Origin: Candidatus Sericytochromatia bacterium
GTDB taxonomy: Bacteria > Cyanobacteriota > Sericytochromatia > UBA7694
Length of the DNA: 64,000 bases
Direction: 5' to 3'
NCBI GenBank assembly: GCA_018780035.1
Contig: JADMKE010000001.1
Coordinates: 62,001 to 126,000, forward strand
In this document: positions 8,597 to 16,382 of the stretch, piece by piece
Numbering within the stretch: position 1 is the stretch's first letter
How the letters are laid out: each line of letters opens with the position of its first letter
Notes under the pieces: model-generated
Database searches by the model: none
What the model was told of the DNA's origin: nothing
The model's input: the letters and a program-made list of their open reading frames with translations, nothing else
Program-made: the position numbers and the translations under genes

Positions 8597-9553
8597 TTAA
8601 TTAATCGGAAACTCTTTTTGCAAGCTCAATTGGCGTTTGTCGGGCAGGGTTAAGGTGTAATTGGCATAGACCTTGTCTCCCAATTGCCCCAATTGCTCGG
8701 CATTCAGTGTCAGCAAAAAGGGCTCGTTGCTCTGGGCGATAATCGTACGTCCCGAGCTGATCAAATTGCCTGGCGCACTCACGCCATTGGTGCTGACAGA
8801 TTGGGCCAGATAATATTCCACCTGAACCACCCCCCATTTCCAATCCACGGGCAGCCCATTGGATTTGTAGAGTAAAAAATTCAGCTCCACCCCATTGATC
8901 TTGCGCTTGAGAAAGACCTCAGAGACTTTGGCATCATCCAAGACGGGATCGTAAAGGGGGGAGGGTGTGGGCACAGGGGTGGGGGTCGTTGCGGGCACGG
9001 GTGTGGCTGCAACCGGGGTGGCTGAAAGTGTTGGGGTGGGCGTTGCTGTGGCCCCACCGGGCAAAAGAAAAATGGGGCTGGGGCTGCTGAGGGGTGTGGG
9101 AGTCGGCCCAACAGACGGAAGGGGTGCCGTGGGCTGAGCGACCCCAGCCCCCACCTGCAAACTCACATCGCGCACCTGGCGGCGGGGTTGAATTTCGACG
9201 GTGACCGCTTGTGGGGAATACCCTGGCGCTTCGACGATCAATTTGGCTTCACCGGCTTCAATTTGCTCAAATTGGTAATACCCCGATTGATCACTTTGCA
9301 CCTGTTTTGCGCCCAAACGCACAGTCACACCTGGCAAAAGCCGCTGAGAGACGGCATCGCTGACCACCCCACTGAGAAAGCCCAAGCCCGAACTGGGAAG
9401 TGAACTGGGGGCCATCGGGCTTGAAACCGGTGCAGCAGAAACGCGGGGTGGATCCGCTGGGGTGACAGCCTGATTCTCGAGTACGGGATCTGTACAGGCT
9501 CCCACCATCAGCAGTGCGCTTCCCAGCAAAAATGTCCGGGTGGGTCTATTCAT
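8597..9553 (-). CDS. Lipoprotein with carboxypeptidase-regulatory-like domain
   Basis: 318 residues. The signal peptide ends in lipobox MVGAC, so the protein is lipid-anchored. Residues about 55-135 are a carboxypeptidase regulatory-like (CarboxypepD_reg/PEGA-like) beta-sandwich: LSGVVSDAVSQRLLPGVTV, SGYYQFEQIEAGEAKLIV, PGYSPQAVTVEI. A long Pro/Thr/Ser linker (about residues 140-205) follows, then a second beta-rich domain with no family I recognise. The arrangement suggests a cell-surface protein with a stalk. It is transcribed alone, divergent from the amidase gene; the 284 bases between them (9554-9837) are AT-rich and contain repeated TTACACT-type words that could be -10 boxes, but I cannot assign one clear promoter. 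Confidence 0.8.
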   Translation of the reverse strand: MNRPTRTFLLGSALLMVGACTDPVLENQAVTPADPPRVSAAPVSSPMAPSSLPSSGLGFLSGVVSDAVSQRLLPGVTVRLGAKQVQSDQSGYYQFEQIEAGEAKLIVEAPGYSPQAVTVEIQPRRQVRDVSLQVGAGVAQPTAPLPSVGPTPTPLSSPSPIFLLPGGATATPTPTLSATPVAATPVPATTPTPVPTPSPLYDPVLDDAKVSEVFLKRKINGVELNFLLYKSNGLPVDWKWGVVQVEYYLAQSVSTNGVSAPGNLISSGRTIIAQSNEPFLLTLNAEQLGQLGDKVYANYTLTLPDKRQLSLQKEFPIN

Positions 9554-9837
9554 GAAAAAGGCCTCGTCTCTTGAGATATTTTTAGGGCTTATTTGGGGGG
9601 TATTTTTAGACTATTGTGGCATTCTCAAGCTCCAAAAATCCACAAATTAGCTGAATCTTGTTTTCAAAACTGGCGGTTTTGGTTTATCTTTAAGACAGGG
9701 TTATTTAACTGAGCTTAATATTTCTATTCTCCTGCTCGTTCATCTTGGTTACACTTTGATTTCACTCGGATTACACTCGGTCAATCAAAATAACCACCCG
9801 CCCTGAATTTGTAGCGTAAAAAGTGAGTTCACAGCCT

Positions 9838-11103
9838 ATGCGAAAATGGTCTCTTGTCTGGGGTTTTGCCCTGAGTATGCAGTTGGCTTTTCAAGCCGTA
9901 GCCCACGAGGAACATGCGACCTGGCTCAACAGTGCCGCTCCTGTTAACAAAAACAATACCCCCCTGATTCCCTCGCGCAGTGTAGAGCTGACCGACGCCG
10001 AAAAAGAAGCCGGGGTGATTTGTTTCAGAGACCTTTTGCCCACCCTCGAACAGGTCAATCAGCGCTACCGGGTCTACTCTCCCAAAGAGTACGCCCATTT
10101 TGTTCAAAATTTTCATTACCCTTTTCGCGAGCGCTTTTTTATACAGGATCAGCCCCCGCCCACCCATGTGGTCTTGCATTGGACAGCCAATAAACGCACA
10201 GATATTCCCCTCTACACCCTCTCTGCGTTTTTGCGCCGCCGCCAGTCTGGGCGGGTTGTCGAGAGGCCCAACGCCTATAAAAATGTCTCCAATTATTTTT
10301 TGACGGGCAGCCTGCCCCGGCCCGATGGTGAGCCCGAAGCCCAAATGGTCAAACTGACCCGGGGGGATATCGGCTCTTGGGGGGATATTCCGCGTGTGAC
10401 CGCTTATCCCACGGGTGATAGCTGGGACGACAATAAATACGACGGGCGCGGCGCAATTGGGATCGAAATCGAAAGCCCAGATTTTGGCACCTTTTATAAA
10501 AACCAGAGCCAGCGCGACAAATTGCACAATTTTTTGATGCTGGTTTTAAAAGAGCGTGGGGTCTTACACGAATTTGCCGCCTTGCGGGATGCCGAAGAGT
10601 GGGATGAACTGCTGCGTTTGCACGAATACCTGCAAGCGAACCTGGGCAAAATTGATGTACAGGCCAATGGCGGCATTCCCCAGAATTGGCAATTGCTCGA
10701 CAAAACTGCCGCGCAAATCGGCGTTTCGGCTGAGACGGTCAAGATCGCCAAACGGATCTTCAATTATATCTCTGGCCACGGCGTGGTCTCCCATGAGTAC
10801 AATACCCGCATGGTGCGCGCCGGTCGCCACCGCGATGCCGATTACGACAAAATTGACTTCACCGAGCCCCATGTCTTTTTGGTTGCGATGGACATGCTCC
10901 AAAATGGCCTGGTTTATCGCGGTCAGAACTATTATGGTGGCTACGATCTGGCGATTCAGCGCATGATCGAAAACCAAAAACAGGCAAGCCAGAGTTTGCC
11001 CCCGAGCTCGGATGTGGGCAGCACCCCCGATGAGCCGCCGATTCTCTTTTACCAGCTCTTTCCGACGGTTCCCGACGAGAGCGAAGCCCACGAGCCCCGT
11101 TAG
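9838..11103 (+). CDS. N-acetylmuramoyl-L-alanine amidase (Amidase_2 fold), secreted
   Basis: 421 residues from ATG 9838 (a GTG five codons upstream is possible; neither has a strong ribosome site). A signal peptide ends near AVAHEEH. The domain has the Amidase_2/PGRP pattern: THVVLHWTANKRTD with the first zinc-ligand histidine near residue 114, YFLTG, GAIGIEIESPDFG, and the late segment GHGVVSHEYNTRMVRAG...DADYDKIDF, which corresponds to the family block carrying the second histidine and the aspartate ligand. It should cut the amide bond between muramic acid and L-alanine in peptidoglycan. A helical insert (about residues 230-290) is longer than in small amidases. The methyltransferase starts 15 bases after its stop, so they may be co-transcribed. 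Confidence 0.82.
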   Translation: MRKWSLVWGFALSMQLAFQAVAHEEHATWLNSAAPVNKNNTPLIPSRSVELTDAEKEAGVICFRDLLPTLEQVNQRYRVYSPKEYAHFVQNFHYPFRERFFIQDQPPPTHVVLHWTANKRTDIPLYTLSAFLRRRQSGRVVERPNAYKNVSNYFLTGSLPRPDGEPEAQMVKLTRGDIGSWGDIPRVTAYPTGDSWDDNKYDGRGAIGIEIESPDFGTFYKNQSQRDKLHNFLMLVLKERGVLHEFAALRDAEEWDELLRLHEYLQANLGKIDVQANGGIPQNWQLLDKTAAQIGVSAETVKIAKRIFNYISGHGVVSHEYNTRMVRAGRHRDADYDKIDFTEPHVFLVAMDMLQNGLVYRGQNYYGGYDLAIQRMIENQKQASQSLPPSSDVGSTPDEPPILFYQLFPTVPDESEAHEPR

Positions 11104-11118
11104 GGCCTGAGCGCAGAC

Positions 11119-11748
11119 ATGAGCTACCAGTTTCACTATGACTGGTTTACGCCCTATCTGAGTGAGGTCGAACCTGAACTGCGCTCTTTGGCGGGAAAGC
11201 CCGGCTTGCAAATTCTCGAAATTGGCAGTTTTGAAGGGCGCTCGGCGGTCTGGTTTTTGCAGGCATTGCTCACTGCTCCAGGTTCGGGCCTGACCTGCAT
11301 CGATCCCTGGCAGATCACCCCCGAAATGGTGGATTTTGAGCCCGAGATCATGGTTGCCTGGGCCGAGTCGCGTTTTGACAGCAATACGGCCTTGGCCCTG
11401 CAGCACAGCCCTGCCCAATTGCAAAAAATCAAAGGGCCGTCCGAAGCGGTTTTGCCGCTTTTGCCCGCAGGTTCTTTTGACCTGATTCTGGTCGATGGCT
11501 CGCACCGCGCGCCTTTTGTGCTCAGCGATCTGGTCTTGGCCTGGCGTTTGCTCAAACCCGAAGGACTGCTCTGGTGTGACGATTATGGCTATGATCGTTT
11601 TGTCGAGCCCCATTGGAACCCGGCCCTGGCGATCGACAGCTTTTTGGCCTGTTATCAGGGGTTTTATCAGCTTTTGCATCGGGGTTATCAGGTGCTTTTG
11701 CGCAAAACGGGTGAGGGCGGTAAGCCGGGTGTGCTGCGGGAAGTCTGA
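11119..11748 (+). CDS. Class I SAM-dependent methyltransferase
   Basis: 209 residues with the Rossmann-type methyltransferase motifs: LQILEIGSFEGRSAVWFL (SAM-binding loop), LTCIDPW (acidic residue for the ribose), FDLILVDGSHRAPFVLSDL and LLKPEGLLWCDDYG. The pattern fits the Methyltransf_24 group, whose members often modify sugars or small molecules; the substrate here is unknown. It lies directly upstream of the island boundary; in the presumed ancestral order the WD40 gene now at 22.25 kb followed it. Confidence 0.85.
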   Translation: MSYQFHYDWFTPYLSEVEPELRSLAGKPGLQILEIGSFEGRSAVWFLQALLTAPGSGLTCIDPWQITPEMVDFEPEIMVAWAESRFDSNTALALQHSPAQLQKIKGPSEAVLPLLPAGSFDLILVDGSHRAPFVLSDLVLAWRLLKPEGLLWCDDYGYDRFVEPHWNPALAIDSFLACYQGFYQLLHRGYQVLLRKTGEGGKPGVLREV

Positions 11749-11776
11749 AGCGGATTCAAATGCACATCTCAACAGC

Positions 11777-11960
11777 TCCCACGCATAAGGTACAATAGAA
11801 AAAACCTCTGGAGCGTGCCTGCCTTGAAGCTCAACATTCTGGCTTTGCTGACTGCCCTGCTGCTGATACCCCAGTCGGCCCAGCCCGCCTTCGCCCTTTG
11901 GGGCCCAGACAAAAGTGTGGGCGAAGAGGGCAAGCTCAAGGGCCACAAACACGAGATCTT
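11777..11960. repeat. 184-bp direct repeat, left copy
   Basis: Bases 11777-11960 are identical to 22206-22389 as far as I can read. The repeat holds a TACAAT -10-like box (11791-11796), a GGAG ribosome site and the coding start of a WD40 gene with its signal peptide. The right copy belongs to the intact gene; this copy runs into unrelated sequence after about 15 more codons. The two copies bracket the toxin island. Confidence 0.95.
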
Positions 11961-12006
11961 TAGCTTGGCCTATCGCCCCGATGGCCTCTTTACAGCCCAC
12001 AGTTGA
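11815..12006 (+). pseudogene. Truncated 5' end of the WD40 gene
   Basis: 63 codons from GTG 11815 (or 60 from TTG 11824). The first 49 codons match the intact WD40 protein starting at 22253, including the signal peptide ending QPAFA. The next few residues (FSLAYRPDGL) still look like the start of a WD repeat but differ from the intact gene at the same place, and a stop follows. It may make a short exported peptide, but it is best read as a remnant left by the event that created the direct repeats. Confidence 0.85.
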
Positions 12007-12017
12007 ACCTAGCTTGG

Positions 12018-12244
12018 CTGTCCCTATACGTAAGGCTCATAAATTCGCCAACGTACAGGGCATAGAAAAACTTTGGAAACAGGTCAAGCAGGAGCGTTTA
12101 CACAATCGCTTCTTTGCTTCTGAGAAAGTCTTTCGCAAGGAATTACTCAAGGTATTGAGACTGTTTCAGGACGAGCCATCACGGGTTGACGGCATTCTTA
12201 AGAAATGGAGGGACAGAGCATTGCTTTTGCAAAACGCAATTTAG
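12018..12244 (+). pseudogene. C-terminal fragment of an IS630-like DDE transposase
   Basis: About 75 codons in the frame ending at stop 12242-12244. The residues GIEKLWKQVKQ, HNRFFAS and a helical tail match the end of IS630-type transposases, which typically read NPIE-x-LW-x-x-K...HN-x-x-F. The catalytic domain, a start codon of its own and terminal inverted repeats are missing. It joins directly to the truncated WD40 end, so a mobile element probably took part in making the island. The family assignment rests on this short motif only. Confidence 0.5.
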
Positions 12245-12246
12245 GC

Positions 12247-12354
12247 TCAAACCGTTGCGATTAAATGGTTTAAGCCATTGAAAATCTTTTTCTGGAAAAC
12301 TCTAAATTGCTTCAGTGCATTGGCAATGTTTGTTTTCAATTCTGTTTCATTCAT
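12247..12354 (-). pseudogene. 35-codon remnant downstream of the DUF1016 gene
   Basis: ATG 12354 with AAAGGT seven bases upstream opens 35 codons (beginning MNETELKTNIANALKQF) and stops three bases before the end of the transposase fragment. The start looks like the N-terminus of a larger protein, perhaps a restriction or modification gene following the nuclease, cut off by the transposase remnant. A 7-bp inverted repeat at 12375-12390 lies just upstream. This is a weak call. Confidence 0.35.
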
Positions 12355-12404
12355 GGTCTGAACCTTTCTTAAATCCATCGATTTCGATGGAGTAGAACCC
12401 GTGA

Positions 12405-13463
12405 TTATTCTTTTGCATGGTCAGCGTCCATTTCTGTTTGTTCATAGATACGTTGTTTGCTAATTTCAATTGTGCTGTGGAGTTTTTGCTTTAAGAGCTG
12501 TTTATCAGGCAATTCGGTCAAGTATTCAGCCACCTTGATGCCGGACTGTTCCAGTTGAAGCAATTCGATTTGCTCGTGATTGCCTTCAGCACATAAAATC
12601 AAGCCCAGTGGCGTTTCTTCGCCTTCTTGCCGGTCATATTTTTCCAGCCAGCGCAAATACAGCTCCATCTGACCTTTGTAAGCCGCTTTAAATTTTCCCA
12701 GTTTGAGGTCAATGGCGATCAAGCGTTTGAGTTTGCGATGATAAAAGAGCAAATCCAGATGAAAGTCTTCGCCATCAATGATCATCCGTTTTTGGCGTTC
12801 GACAAAGGTAAATCCTACACCCAGCTCCAAAATAAAGCTTTCGAGTTCTCGCAAGATCGCATCTTCTAAAGATTTTTCAGAGTAGGTGTCTTTTAATCCG
12901 GTAAAATCGAGAAAGTACGGGCTCTTAAAGACCAGATCTGGGCTAATGGCATTGGTTTCTTGAAGGGCTTGTAATTCTTTTTTGATCAGCATATCCGGTT
13001 TTTTACTGATCGCTGTTCGTTCAAATAACATGCCATCAATCTTGCTTTGCAGAGTTTTCACAGGCCAACCTTCATGACGGCACATTTGCACATAAAACTC
13101 ACGCTGTAACTCATCTTTAAGGGGGATCAACACTTTAAAATGTGACCAACTCAATTGTCGCCACAGCGTAGCGACAATTTGCTCATCGGGGAAAGCCTGG
13201 GCAAATTGCATCATGCGACGGAGGCTTTTTTCATCAAAACTGCGTCCATATTTAGCGGTCAAATTTTGAGCTACTGAGCGAACGACTTGTTTGCCGTATT
13301 GAGCGCGTTCATTGGCTAACACATCCTGATTGATGCGCTGCCCGATATGCCAGTACAAATAGGTCAACGTGGCATTAGCTGCGGTAGCCAGTTGACGCTT
13401 GCTTTGCAGAATCAAGGATTCCAGATCGGTCAATAAATCCTGAGAATGAGGGATCAGTTCCAT
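12405..13463 (-). CDS. DUF1016 (YhcG-type) PDDEXK nuclease
   Basis: 352 residues, normal length for the family. The N-terminal half has the DUF1016 helical domain (YWHIGQRINQDVL, LSWSHFKVLI). The C-terminal half is the PDDEXK nuclease-like domain, with the acidic residue in DFHLDLLFYHR and the core IAIDLKLGKF. The family is associated with restriction-modification and other defence loci, but its exact action is unknown. The ATG at 13463 is two bases after the stop of a helicase remnant, so the two once formed an operon. With its helicase broken (13466-13836) and the next gene lost, this may be an orphan. Confidence 0.88.
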   Translation of the reverse strand: MELIPHSQDLLTDLESLILQSKRQLATAANATLTYLYWHIGQRINQDVLANERAQYGKQVVRSVAQNLTAKYGRSFDEKSLRRMMQFAQAFPDEQIVATLWRQLSWSHFKVLIPLKDELQREFYVQMCRHEGWPVKTLQSKIDGMLFERTAISKKPDMLIKKELQALQETNAISPDLVFKSPYFLDFTGLKDTYSEKSLEDAILRELESFILELGVGFTFVERQKRMIIDGEDFHLDLLFYHRKLKRLIAIDLKLGKFKAAYKGQMELYLRWLEKYDRQEGEETPLGLILCAEGNHEQIELLQLEQSGIKVAEYLTELPDKQLLKQKLHSTIEISKQRIYEQTEMDADHAKE

Positions 13464-13465
13464 CT

Positions 13466-13836
13466 TTATCTCACAATCAGCCAGGTGATCAGTTCAAACT
13501 GCTCCAGCTCTTTAACCTGAAAATCCAAGGGCAGTAGCATGGCCCCACGTCCTCCTGTGATGAGTCTTTGGGCATCCCGCTTCTGATGGATCTGAACTAT
13601 TTCACGGGCGGCTGTTCGCAAAAGCTTACTGTAAGGTTCCATCTGTGAACCATCCTGTGTTTCTTGGCTAAAAGCTTCACACAGTTCAGTATACGGCTCA
13701 ATTTTGCCCTGGCAAGCACCCGAAAGATTTCCAAAATTTGTTTGGCATGGGTAAAGTTATAGCGAACGGTGCCATCATCGCGGATATAGACCAGAAAATA
13801 GGGGGAAAGTGGATTGACTTCGATGACAGCTTGACC
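13466..13836 (-). pseudogene. Frameshifted C-terminal remnant of a defence-type helicase
   Basis: The minus strand reads YFLVYIRDDGTVRYNFTHAK then ILEIFRVL, and after a one-base frame change near 13708-13716 continues GKIEPYTELCEAFSQETQDG through MLLPLDFQVKELEQFELITW to TAA at 13466-13468. The block resembles the C-terminal tail I recall for large helicases found next to DUF1016 or methylase genes. Only about 120 codons are left, the frame is broken, and the upstream end is spliced directly onto pretoxin sequence, so the gene is dead. Confidence 0.65.
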
Positions 13837-14127
13837 CTCCAGCGTCTGCGGCAGGGGATGGGCCTGCACATCCGCATGGGCATCTTGGCTAAAGTCGGGC
13901 TGTATGGCCACGCTGTTGAGGGCGCTGCGCAGGGCGGGGCGGGCGCTGTCCATCTGGCTGATGCGGTTCTGGATGCGGGGATAAAGCACATCGATCTGGG
14001 CCTGAGTGGCATTGGCCTCGGCTTGCAGATTGTTGAGCTTGTTTGGGTTGGGCTTGGGCTTGGCCTGCTCTGCCACCATTTTGGCTTGGTAGTCTTCGAG
14101 CTTTTTGAGCAGCTTTTGCCAAAATCG
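13837..14127 (-). pseudogene. Fragment of the polymorphic-toxin conserved region
   Basis: About 97 codons homologous to the two toxin genes at 16.4 and 19.7 kb: WQKLLKKLEDYQAKM, NKLNNLQAEANATQAQID, MDSARPALRSALNSVA, QPDFSQDAHAD and PLPQTLE. It starts at the same point (the segment read as GDWQKLLKKL in the full genes) and ends exactly where those genes continue EEYRTAIASL; here helicase sequence follows. It is a third copy, heavily truncated, within an open frame (13597-14232) that is a chance fusion. Confidence 0.85.
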
Positions 14128-14270
14128 CCTTACAAAAGACCATTTTGAGCCGGAATTTCGCTTGGCGGATACCAGGGCCGAAGACCTGGGGCACTCCAAA
14201 GGGCCTGCTGCACCCTTGCAAAAGTCCCACAACCGGACTCGCGGGTTGGGCCACTGGTTTTGAGATGAGA
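14108..14270. repeat. Diverged boundary repeat, copy 1
   Basis: About 160 bp that share, in order, the toxin-gene word GAGCAGYTTTTGCCAA, a stretch like GCYTGGCGG...GGGCC..A.ACCTGG..CAC.CCAA.GGCC and CCACTGGTTTTG with 15693-15820. It lies where the pretoxin fragment breaks off. Identity is modest and judged by eye; it may mark a recombination boundary or be old shared gene 5' sequence. Confidence 0.4.
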
Positions 14271-14339
14271 AACAGTGTGGCTTTAGTTGTTTCTATGTTT
14301 TCTCATCAAGTGTTCAACGTCAAATCTTTTGAGGTCAGG

Positions 14340-14516
14340 TCAGTTTGATGCCTGTTGCAACAGGTCGTCAATTTCGGCCTCATCCAATAAACAGGTGGCT
14401 CCATACAAAAAAAGAGGACCGGTCCAAGTCATTTCGTCAAAATAGCAATCCCAAAGGGAAATCAATTCTTCGTTGCGGGGGAGCTTGGGGTTTTTTAAGA
14501 CTGTGTTTTTAGACAT
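14340..14516 (-). CDS. 58-residue acidic protein, translationally coupled
   Basis: Starts with ATG 14516, which overlaps the TAA of the preceding tryptophan-repeat gene (ATGTCTAA), and ends at TGA 14340-14342. The protein (MSKNTVLKNPKLPRNEELIS... ending DEAEIDDLLQQASN) is acidic and has no family I recognise. Stop-start overlap and ordinary codon use suggest a real gene expressed with its neighbour. Its position in a toxin/immunity island makes an immunity or accessory role possible, but nothing in the sequence proves it. Confidence 0.55.
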   Translation of the reverse strand: MSKNTVLKNPKLPRNEELISLWDCYFDEMTWTGPLFLYGATCLLDEAEIDDLLQQASN

Positions 14517-15660
14517 GCGATCCAGGTATTTGACTTAAAACGGGCATGTCCCAATCAATTCCCCAATTTTGACTCAACACTTCCCAATCCCAGTACTTCG
14601 AAAAACACTCAATGCTTTGCATTGACAAGCTCTTGAACTCTCTTGCTTCACTCCCTTTTGCTTGATGAATCGAACATTTTTGACTCAGTCTTTTCCAATC
14701 CCAACGGGTTTCAAATTGGCTTATAAAGGCGTCATCAAAAGGCAAGGTCATGTTTCCACTTAATTCAGAAAAAGATAAATGAGAGGCAAAGTCTGAGATC
14801 AGGTTGGGAGCCCTGTTTAACAGATCTTTCAAATTGCCTGAACGTGAAAAATGAAACCAAAAATCCACCCGCTTGTTGTTGTGAATGGTTTTGTCGGTCA
14901 GAAACGAATACACTTGGTCAAGATTTAAGTTTTTGCAGTGTTCATTGAATAACAGTCCTTCAAAGGAGACATGCTTTTCAAAATAAGTTCGGATTTCTGG
15001 TGAGTGCATCAAAGGCGATGAACTGGAAATGTACCACCAATCTAATTCTGTTTGGTACCTATCAAGCAATTCGAATTGAGAATGAAAGGCCGGATTCATA
15101 CTTAAGGCATTTTTCAGCCAGTAGGAATCAAATTGTTCTAGCAATGAAAGAGAGAAAGCTATGCCTGTATTGCTGCTTAAAGCATCCCAATCCCAATCGT
15201 GTAAAAATTGTGAAATCAGGCTCTCTGTGAAGGGTATTCCTTCATTAAAGCTGAGGTCTTCCCAATACCAACGATCTTTGTATCTTTCAAGTAATTGGGT
15301 ATTCCAGGCCACACAAGAATTACGACTGAAATGATAAAAATCGGGTGTGGTGGGATTAAAAAGAAAATACAAATCTTCGGAGCAAGGCAAATGAGCCGGA
15401 TTCGGGTCATCTGGGAGGTGAAAAATACGATTTGTATTTTGCTTAGACCTTAAATAGCTGATTTGTGCTGCCAAAAATTCAAAATCCCAGTGAATCTTTT
15501 CATTGGCCAATAACAAATCCCAATTGAAGACATCACGGTATTTTTCAATTAAAGACTCAGAAAGTGGGTAGCTTAAGGTGATGTCTTCAATCAATGGCAA
15601 GTGTGTTTGATATTTTTTAATAAAATGTTGAAATTTCATGTTATTTGTATTTGCAATCAT
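14509..15660 (-). CDS. Tryptophan-rich tandem-repeat protein
   Basis: 383 residues without signal peptide, built of diverged repeats of about 30-33 residues with the pattern aromatic-x-W-x-x-L-S-x-N-x-x-I-x-F/W followed by a helix: FNWDLLLANEKIHW, WYWEDLSFNEGIPF, WDWDALSSNTGIAF, WDWKRLSQKCSI, WDWEVLSQNWGIDW. Similar solenoids occur as hypothetical proteins in many bacteria, but I know no proven function. It lies downstream of a SUKH gene and of a leftover toxin piece (15693-15711), the place where immunity genes of former toxins accumulate. ATG 15660 has no clear ribosome site; ATG 15639 is an alternative start. Confidence 0.75.
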   Translation of the reverse strand: MIANTNNMKFQHFIKKYQTHLPLIEDITLSYPLSESLIEKYRDVFNWDLLLANEKIHWDFEFLAAQISYLRSKQNTNRIFHLPDDPNPAHLPCSEDLYFLFNPTTPDFYHFSRNSCVAWNTQLLERYKDRWYWEDLSFNEGIPFTESLISQFLHDWDWDALSSNTGIAFSLSLLEQFDSYWLKNALSMNPAFHSQFELLDRYQTELDWWYISSSSPLMHSPEIRTYFEKHVSFEGLLFNEHCKNLNLDQVYSFLTDKTIHNNKRVDFWFHFSRSGNLKDLLNRAPNLISDFASHLSFSELSGNMTLPFDDAFISQFETRWDWKRLSQKCSIHQAKGSEAREFKSLSMQSIECFSKYWDWEVLSQNWGIDWDMPVLSQIPGSHV

Positions 15661-15688
15661 TCATGGTATACGTTTGGCTGGTTTATCA

Positions 15689-15720
15689 TTTGAGCAGTTT
15701 TTGCCAATCGCCTGCTCAAA
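15689..15720. repeat. 9-bp inverted repeat around a toxin-gene leftover
   Basis: TTTGAGCAG (15689-15697) and CTGCTCAAA (15712-15720) form a perfect 9-bp stem with a 14-base loop. The left arm and loop contain TTGCCAATCGCC, the word found in the full toxin genes at the codons for GDWQK. There is no T run, so it is not a typical terminator. Confidence 0.5.
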
Positions 15721-15820
15721 GCGTTATTTAGCCTGGCGGTCTGGGCCTAATACCTGGAATACACCAAGGGCCAAGCTGCGCCTCTGGTTGAAGGGCTGCA
15801 TGCACTGGTTTTGCCTTGAT
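15693..15820. repeat. Diverged boundary repeat, copy 2
   Basis: Second copy of the element described at 14108-14270, again starting with the toxin word and ending with GCACTGGTTTTG. It fills most of the 234-base gap (15661-15894) between the tryptophan-repeat gene and the SUKH gene; I see no gene in that gap. Confidence 0.4.
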
Positions 15821-15894
15821 TGAAACGTCTCTATCCCAAGCGGATTGAGCTGTTATTGATGAGATCGAATGTAATTTGCAACTGAGTGTGAACT

Positions 15895-16374
15895 TTATTG
15901 AGCCCCCTCTTCTTCGCTCCTTTCGGGTGGTCTGAGCATTTCGATAAATTCAGTAAACGAATTGGCCAACAAATGAAAGTCAGGATACATTTCATAGCAA
16001 AAAAGATAGATTTTGCCATAGTATTCTTTGTCGAATCCCATGAACAAATTATTCCCTCCGTTTGCCAAACCAACTCCATGAAAAGATTCAGGTTCTGGAA
16101 AATAACCTTCATCAAATTCCCGGCAAAAACTTATATGATAATCCCACATTTCATCAACTTCATTCAAGGAATAGATATCCTCTAGTTCATTGCCTAAAAC
16201 ATATTCATCTTCCCCAATTGAATCAAACCACCAGGTCCCCTCCATACTACCTGTGCGATTCAAAAGAAAATGGCGGTAGTCCTCCGGTAATCGAAGTTTG
16301 TATTTTTGTTCAAAATGGAGAATATCTGCTTCTGTGGTGACAGGTCCGTCATTGTCAAATTTTAACTTTTGCAT
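15895..16374 (-). CDS. SMI1/KNR4 (SUKH) family immunity protein
   Basis: 159 residues with the SUKH signature: an N-terminal helix then FEQKYKLRLPEDYRHFLLNR (family pattern FE-x-x-Y-x-x-LP-x-DY), followed by alternating strands with ANGGNNLFMGFDKEYYGKIY and a final helix (ANSFTEFIEML). SUKH proteins bind and neutralise nuclease toxins, among them WHH-type nucleases. The gene starts eight bases after the stop of the WHH toxin gene, so the pairing with that toxin is very likely. It is acidic and more AT-rich than the surrounding housekeeping genes. Confidence 0.88.
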   Translation of the reverse strand: MQKLKFDNDGPVTTEADILHFEQKYKLRLPEDYRHFLLNRTGSMEGTWWFDSIGEDEYVLGNELEDIYSLNEVDEMWDYHISFCREFDEGYFPEPESFHGVGLANGGNNLFMGFDKEYYGKIYLFCYEMYPDFHLLANSFTEFIEMLRPPERSEEEGAQ

Positions 16375-16382
16375 TATTTTTC

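Noticed and set aside
11791..11796. TACAAT in the direct repeat as a full promoter
   Set aside because: No -35 box is found at 16-18 bases upstream in either copy (the second is at 22220-22225), so I only mention it as a -10-like word.
10564..12000. Long open frame of 478 codons on the minus strand
   Set aside because: It lies opposite the amidase, the methyltransferase and the WD40 remnant, all of which have recognisable domains; the translated protein has no family pattern.
12375..12390. CCATCGATTTCGATGG inverted repeat as a terminator
   Set aside because: The 7-bp stem has a 2-base loop and no T run on either strand, so it cannot form a normal intrinsic terminator.
13597..14232. Continuous 211-codon open frame on the minus strand
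   Set aside because: It joins boundary-repeat sequence, a pretoxin fragment and an out-of-frame helicase tail; it is a chance fusion of remnants, so I list the parts as pseudogenes.
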